NCBI GenBank assembly: GCA_964403525.1
Contig: CAYOGE010000002.1
Location: forward strand, 131,138-195,137
Direction: 5' to 3'
DNA: 64,000 nt
Source of the DNA: JAJTGZ01 sp964403525
Lineage (GTDB): Bacteria; Planctomycetota; Phycisphaerae; Phycisphaerales; UBA1924
Shown: piece by piece, positions 60,189 to 64,000 of the stretch
Numbering within the stretch: position 1 is the first letter of the stretch
Layout of the letters: each line of letters begins with the position of its first letter
Position numbers and translations under genes: made by a program
Notes under the pieces: model-generated
What the model was told of the DNA's origin: nothing
What the model saw: the letters and a program-made list of their open reading frames with translations, nothing else
The model's database searches: none

Positions 60189-60575
60189 TTATTTCACGGA
60201 GCGGACGTGCACATCCACCACTTCCGTTTGCTGCGGATTGCCGTCCAGTTCCAGCGTGGCCTTGACGGTGTAGGTGCCGGCCTCATCGAAGCGGACGCGC
60301 GCCACGCGGCCGCCTTCATCCGTGGTCAGCTTGCCGCCGGTTGCCGTCCACTTCACCTTGGCGTCGCGCCCATACGTGTTCGCCGTGTTGGCAATAAACG
60401 TCGCCGTGTCGCCAACCAGCAGGTCGCGGCTGGGAGCCGTCACGGTAATCGAGGCACTCTGGGCCGCGTTCGCCTGGGTGCGGCTGTTGGAGCCGCCCTG
60501 GTTGCATCCCGCAAGCGTGGCGATCCCAAACGCTGCAACAGTGCCCAGCACGCTCATGGTCTTCAAAGCCTTCAT
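60189..60575 (-). CDS. Small lipoprotein with Ig-like (PKD/invasin-type) domain
   Basis: Lipoprotein of 128 residues. Signal and lipobox ATLAGC are followed by a short Asn/Ser/Gln linker and one beta-sandwich domain: ASITVTAPSRDLLVGDTATF, VKWTATGGKL and AGTYTVKATLELDG are typical of Ig-like domains in surface proteins. No catalytic residue expected. ATG with AGGAGG upstream. A hairpin with 7-base arms (60594-60600 and 60607-60613) lies just upstream of the ribosome site in the leader. Confidence 0.85.
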   Translation of the reverse strand: MKALKTMSVLGTVAAFGIATLAGCNQGGSNSRTQANAAQSASITVTAPSRDLLVGDTATFIANTANTYGRDAKVKWTATGGKLTTDEGGRVARVRFDEAGTYTVKATLELDGNPQQTEVVDVHVRSVK

Positions 60576-61050
60576 ACAATCCTCCTGATCTGCGGGGCGC
60601 GTTGATGCGCCCCAGGTGCGAAAAACAAGCAAGAACGATCTGCAATGTCTGTTCAGGTCGGGGCCTCGACAATCCAGCAACCATGGGTTCCGCCACCTGC
60701 AACGGGCCAAGACCCGGTACCCAGAAGAACACCGCCGCGCACAACGTCCCCCACACCCCCCACACTCGCAACGCACAGGCTCCGCTCACATCGCCGCGCC
60801 GATGATCCGAGTTGCCCTGCGGCAACCACCTCGCTCGGCCCGCGGTGGAGCGGATCGAGCATTTGACACAGGGAGCATTGGGCCTGATCGAGACGCCCGC
60901 CACGCGAACGTTTCCCCTATTGAGATCATGGTCTCGACTCGTGCCCATGCACATCACGGGCCGGCGTGAGAAGCCATCACGCCTTCGCACGCCCTTCGCG
61001 GATCGCGAGCCCGACCAGGTCGGTGTGCTTGGAATGACCGAGCTTCCGGG

Positions 61051-61215
61051 TCATACTCCGACGCGGTGAATGCCACCCAGTCGGCCGGCACGGGCGGTAG
61101 AGTCCTGTCCGCTGTTCGCATCTGACGTGAACGCCGACGGCCCGGAGCACAGGACCATGCACGCAGCGCTCTTGAAATGAGCGAGACCGTCCCATGTGAT
61201 TAATGTGTTAGCCAT
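61051..61215 (-). pseudogene. Possible decayed ORF
   Basis: Reading the minus strand, ATG with GAGGACAG upstream opens a 54-codon frame (MANTLITWDGLAHFKS start). Protein-like segments continue in the other two frames past the stop (DWVAFTASEYDPEAR, then KHTDLVGLAIREGRAKA to about 60979), which suggests a small gene broken by frameshifts. It could equally be a chance ORF. The rest of 60614-61259 shows no other gene. Confidence 0.25.
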
Positions 61216-61259
61216 CGTCTGTCCTCGCTCGCGCGGTTCACGCATCTTGCACGGGCAGA

Positions 61260-61613
61260 AAACGCGGCGCCTCAGGCGCAGCGCCTGCGCCGAAACAAAA
61301 GCAGACCACCGGCAAGCAGTTGGCGCGGTTCTGCGCGGTGACGCCGCGGAACGCCTCCAGCGGCCAGCGTGTGGCCGACAGCGGGCTGGTGAAGGCGGGC
61401 GACCCGCAGCTCAAGAGCGTGCTGATCGAGGCGGCCCAGCGGTTGCGCCGGTACCACCCGCGCTGGCGTGAGCTTGGCGACTCGATGCATGCGCGTGGGC
61501 TGGCGGCGAGCGTGATCGTGGCCGCGGTGGCCAACCGTTGGGTGCGTGGTCTTCTGCACCAGATGAAGGAACCGGCCGTGGAGAACGGAAGCGGGGTGAC
61601 GATGGCGGCGTGA
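61260..61613 (+). pseudogene. IS110-family transposase, C-terminal fragment
   Basis: About 100 residues match the C-terminal Transposase_20 part of IS110 transposases: GKQLARFCAVTPRNASSGQR, GLVKAGDPQLKSVLIEAAQRL, then a helix and VAAVANRWVRGLLHQM. The N-terminal DEDD catalytic domain (about 200 residues) is missing and no upstream frame restores it, so this is a remnant. IS110 elements lack long terminal repeats, so the original boundaries cannot be seen. Downstream to 62297 no gene is supported. Confidence 0.75.
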
Positions 61614-62135
61614 ATGACATGCGGCGTGCCGTCTGATCAGCCAAATGATCGGGAGGACCGCCGGGAGAAGTGACCCCGCGTGAACGGGGCCGGCGAGCTC
61701 GCAGTGCCACCTGGGCGGCCGCGGCGCGAACCGCAACGCTCGACGGTCGATAGGGCAGCCGGCCTCCTTTACGCCTCGGACGCAACCCATATGGGCTACA
61801 GCCTCAGGGGCTCACCCCCCGGCCCGATGCTCGGATAGACGAATGGGATCACTTGTTCCGGCTTGACTTCTGACGGGTCTTCATAGACGGTGGCACGACG
61901 GAAGAAGACCCGGGATCGGGGCCACGCCCCCGCAGTGGGCCGCGCAGAGCAAGTTCGAAAACGGGACACGTCCCGGACGTGGCCCGGGAAGCCGAAAGGT
62001 TCTGAAGGTGTTCGGGCCGGTGCATTAGAGCCTTGTACGCAAGCACAATGGCAAATGAAAGGTGGTCGCGCCGGTCCATCGAGGGAAATCTGGGATGCAC
62101 AGAAACTGGACCGATGTGCAAACCGTAGGTCAGAC

Positions 62136-62161
62136 CTGGTGAAACCTGACCATTTCACCAG
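62136..62161. repeat. Perfect inverted repeat in a gene-poor region
   Basis: Arms CTGGTGAAA and TTTCACCAG around 8 bases. An overlapping pair, GGTCAG (62128-62133) and CTGACC (62146-62151), could form an alternative hairpin. No neighbouring gene explains it. Confidence 0.5.
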
Positions 62162-62310
62162 ACGCCAGCCTTGAGGCACCCCACTGGCGGTCCTCGGTTC
62201 CAAGCCACCAGTGCTTAGCCGTCGCTGGCTTTATTTAACCGTACTCCTTGCTCTTGCGAGTTTTTGAATTAGACTGTTTACTCGCGTCGTAAGAGTCATG
62301 CGTCTGGTGG

Positions 62311-62316
62311 TAGAAT
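62311..62316 (+). promoter_or_regulatory. -10 element (TAGAAT) of the HAF-repeat gene
   Basis: Together with AAGGAG at 62323-62328 it supports the GTG at 62334 as the start, on a very short leader. Confidence 0.45.
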
Positions 62317-62333
62317 GCCCTGAAGGAGTAGGT

Positions 62334-63494
62334 GTGCCCTTGCCAAACACAACTGTGGGAGTGACGGAGTCCAGACGAAGCCCCAGGTTGCGGGCAGTGT
62401 GCATCGGCTATGCGGCTCTTGTCACTGGGAGCGGAGCGGTACTCGCGACGCCCACATTCAGAGAAATCGGCGTTGCCGGAGGCAACGCCTACTGCACGGG
62501 GTTGAGCGCCGACGGGTCAACGATGATCGGGTTCACCCAGCCGTTTGGCGGAGGGGGCGGTTTCTGGTGGACGGCCGCTGGCGGGTTGCAATCGATCCCG
62601 TTGCTAACTGAGAGCACCAATTCGTCCCCGACTGGTGTCAGCGGAAACGGATCAGTAATCGTCGGCGAATCGAACATCTCGGGTGGGAACCGTGCGTTTC
62701 GTTGGCCTGTTGGTGGAACCGTGCAATCGCTCGGTGTACTTCCCGGAGGCTCTTTTTCATATTCGCGTGGCGTCAGCAGCGACGGCTCGTTTGCAGTTGG
62801 CCAGAGCAGCCTTTCGGGTGCGTCGCAAGCGTTTCGTTGGTCGAGTGCGCTCGGGATGCAAAGCCTTGGGGTCGTTGCGGGGACTATCTCGTCAGGTGCG
62901 TATGCCGTAAGCGGAAATGGCGCGGTGGTCGTAGGGCAGAGCTACGGCTCGAGCACGAACCCTGACGTTGCATTTCGTTGGACGGAAGCTTCGGGCATGG
63001 TCGGCCTAGGCATCTTGCCGGGTTGTGTTAATTCGTCAGCCATTGGCGTAAGCGACGACGGCACGGTTGTCGTGGGGTACTGCACGCTCCCCTCGAACTC
63101 GAACACACGCGGGTTCGTGTGGACCAGCAGCGGCGGAATGCAGTCGCTGGGGCAGTTGCCTAATACGTTGGGATCCCGCCCCCTTTGCGTGAGCGGCGAC
63201 GGCCGCGTCATCGGCGGGGCATGCATCGACGCCGCTGGACGCTCAATACCGTTCTTGTGGACAGCCTCCTCCGGCATGGTTGATCTTCGCACCTACTTCG
63301 CATCCCTCGGCGGGAGTGTCGGGGGCTTCTCGCTCTACTCGGTTTACGGTCTCTCCTTCGACGGGACGATCGTCGCCGGGCGGGGATCTGGCGGCTCAAC
63401 GGTGCACTCGTTCCTGCTGACAGGCGTGCCGACACCAAGTGCGATGTGTTTGCTTGGTTTAGGATGCCTGTCGGTCGGCCGGCGGCGACGGTAG
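62334..63494 (+). CDS. Secreted HAF-repeat protein with PEP-CTERM-like sorting tail
   Basis: Exported protein of 386 residues. Signal-like helix AVCIGYAALVTGSGAVLATP, then about six HAF-type repeats of 40-45 residues with the pattern GVS.DGSVVVG....G...AFRW....GM.SLG.LPG. These repeats are typical of extracellular beta-structures. The C-terminus is a variant exosortase signal: VPTPS in place of the usual VPEPS, a hydrophobic helix (AMCLLGLGCLSVG) and RRRR. It is therefore likely processed and sorted to the surface. GTG start chosen from AAGGAG five bases upstream; the ATG at 62298 has no ribosome site. Coding is less GC-rich than neighbours, next to an IS remnant. Confidence 0.82.
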   Translation: MPLPNTTVGVTESRRSPRLRAVCIGYAALVTGSGAVLATPTFREIGVAGGNAYCTGLSADGSTMIGFTQPFGGGGGFWWTAAGGLQSIPLLTESTNSSPTGVSGNGSVIVGESNISGGNRAFRWPVGGTVQSLGVLPGGSFSYSRGVSSDGSFAVGQSSLSGASQAFRWSSALGMQSLGVVAGTISSGAYAVSGNGAVVVGQSYGSSTNPDVAFRWTEASGMVGLGILPGCVNSSAIGVSDDGTVVVGYCTLPSNSNTRGFVWTSSGGMQSLGQLPNTLGSRPLCVSGDGRVIGGACIDAAGRSIPFLWTASSGMVDLRTYFASLGGSVGGFSLYSVYGLSFDGTIVAGRGSGGSTVHSFLLTGVPTPSAMCLLGLGCLSVGRRRR

Positions 63495-64000
63495 CAAAGG
63501 AGGCGGGGGGCGCATCAGCCCGACGCCTTGCTCCGATGTGCCGCTGACCGACGGAGGAGCGGTGACAAAGGACGCGACGGTGGTCCGAGCGATCGACGGC
63601 AACCGTCAACGCGGTGCTCTTCGGTCGGTGCGGGGGTGTCGGCTGCGGCGGGTGACCCCACCAACCCATCGGTCTGAACTCGGGTGCCAAAGGCAACGGC
63701 TTGGCGTTGCTCGTGTGCGTCGATCGAGCACGCCAGCCGATGGTCAAGCCCAGTGCGGTTTGACCCATGTCGCCCGGCACCGCGGACTTCGCCCCGCCTC
63801 CCGCCTCCGGCCTGAACAGCTGCCCAAGACAACCACCAACTAGACGCATGAACTCCGGCTCCGGATGCGGTTTACCGTGCGCGCCGGGGAGAATGAAACG
63901 ACACGGGCGGCATCGCTTACACTCCCTTCGGCCTTCCCCGCCCCCCACTCCGTCTGGAGCCACCCCGATGCGGACATCAGTGCCCCGCCCCCCCCACCCC
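63495..64000. other. Terminal 500 bases without a supported gene
   Basis: Open frames here (for example a long minus-strand frame that runs into the HAF gene) are Pro/Arg-rich and look like composition-driven shadows. C-rich tracts occur near 63940-64000. No RNA gene or repeat was recognised. Confidence 0.5.

Noticed and set aside
61796..62203. Minus-strand and plus-strand frames of about 100 codons downstream of the IS110 fragment
   Set aside because: No ribosome site, no motif, and equal coding potential in several frames; treated as non-coding.
63208..63963. A 251-codon minus-strand frame at the window end
   Set aside because: Overlaps the HAF-repeat gene antisense and is Pro/Arg-rich; most likely a shadow.

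Overview
The window is GC-rich, densely coded bacterial chromosome, most probably from a planctomycete of the Phycisphaerae type. The signs are a Hanks-type kinase with a long low-complexity N-terminus, tandem one-gene pseudopilins with the prepilin N-terminus, a GEVED-type secreted protein ending in a duplicated dockerin-like repeat, a HAF-repeat protein with a C-terminal sorting tail, zinc-ribbon membrane proteins, and lpxB plus flagellar genes (a diderm, flagellated cell). No rRNA, tRNA or CRISPR was recognised. Taxonomy is inferred from gene style only.

Layout. 1-8.3 kb: protein kinase, infC (apparent AUU start), MacB-type permease, zinc-ribbon membrane protein, uvrA. 8.5-16.5 kb: two pseudopilins, a DUF2071 protein, a large GEVED/dockerin-like secreted protein, nitroreductase, panB with small membrane proteins. 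16.6-21.7 kb: a complete branched-chain amino-acid type ABC importer (binding protein, livH, livM, livG, livF), then an orphan PD-(D/E)XK-like protein behind a palindrome. 22.5-30.8 kb: lpxB, a histidine kinase with an unusual REC-XRE regulator, rsmB, a second histidine kinase, typA. 31-40.3 kb: a copper island on the minus strand, with CopZ-CsoR-CopA behind a CsoR-like operator, and an adjoining unit of secreted Cys/His proteins, a TolC-family protein and a multicopper oxidase. 40.4-44 kb: rpsO, pnp, cold-shock protein. 44-48 kb: ECF sigma factor, its probable membrane regulator and a secreted protein, then a B12-binding-fold protein. 48-60 kb: transglutaminase-like protein, holB, fliS, an expanded fliD, membrane proteins, rseP, thpR. 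59.9-62.3 kb is gene-poor: dispersed repeats, a lipoprotein, decayed ORFs and an IS110 transposase fragment. 62.3-63.5 kb: HAF-repeat surface protein. The last 500 bases hold nothing I can support.

Expression signals. About a dozen genes have a TANNNT hexamer ending 5-8 bases (up to 10) before the start codon with no Shine-Dalgarno sequence, as expected for leaderless mRNAs. Genes inside operons and most secreted-protein genes instead have GGAGG-like ribosome sites, and four-base ATGA/GTGA overlaps are common. Several starts were moved from the longest ORF on this basis.

Features most worth following up: the leaderless promoter pattern, the copper island with its unknown Cys-rich first gene, the REC-XRE regulator, the FliD with internal repeats, the B12-type protein lacking the ligand histidine, the palindrome inside a promoter spacer, and two families of short dispersed repeats.
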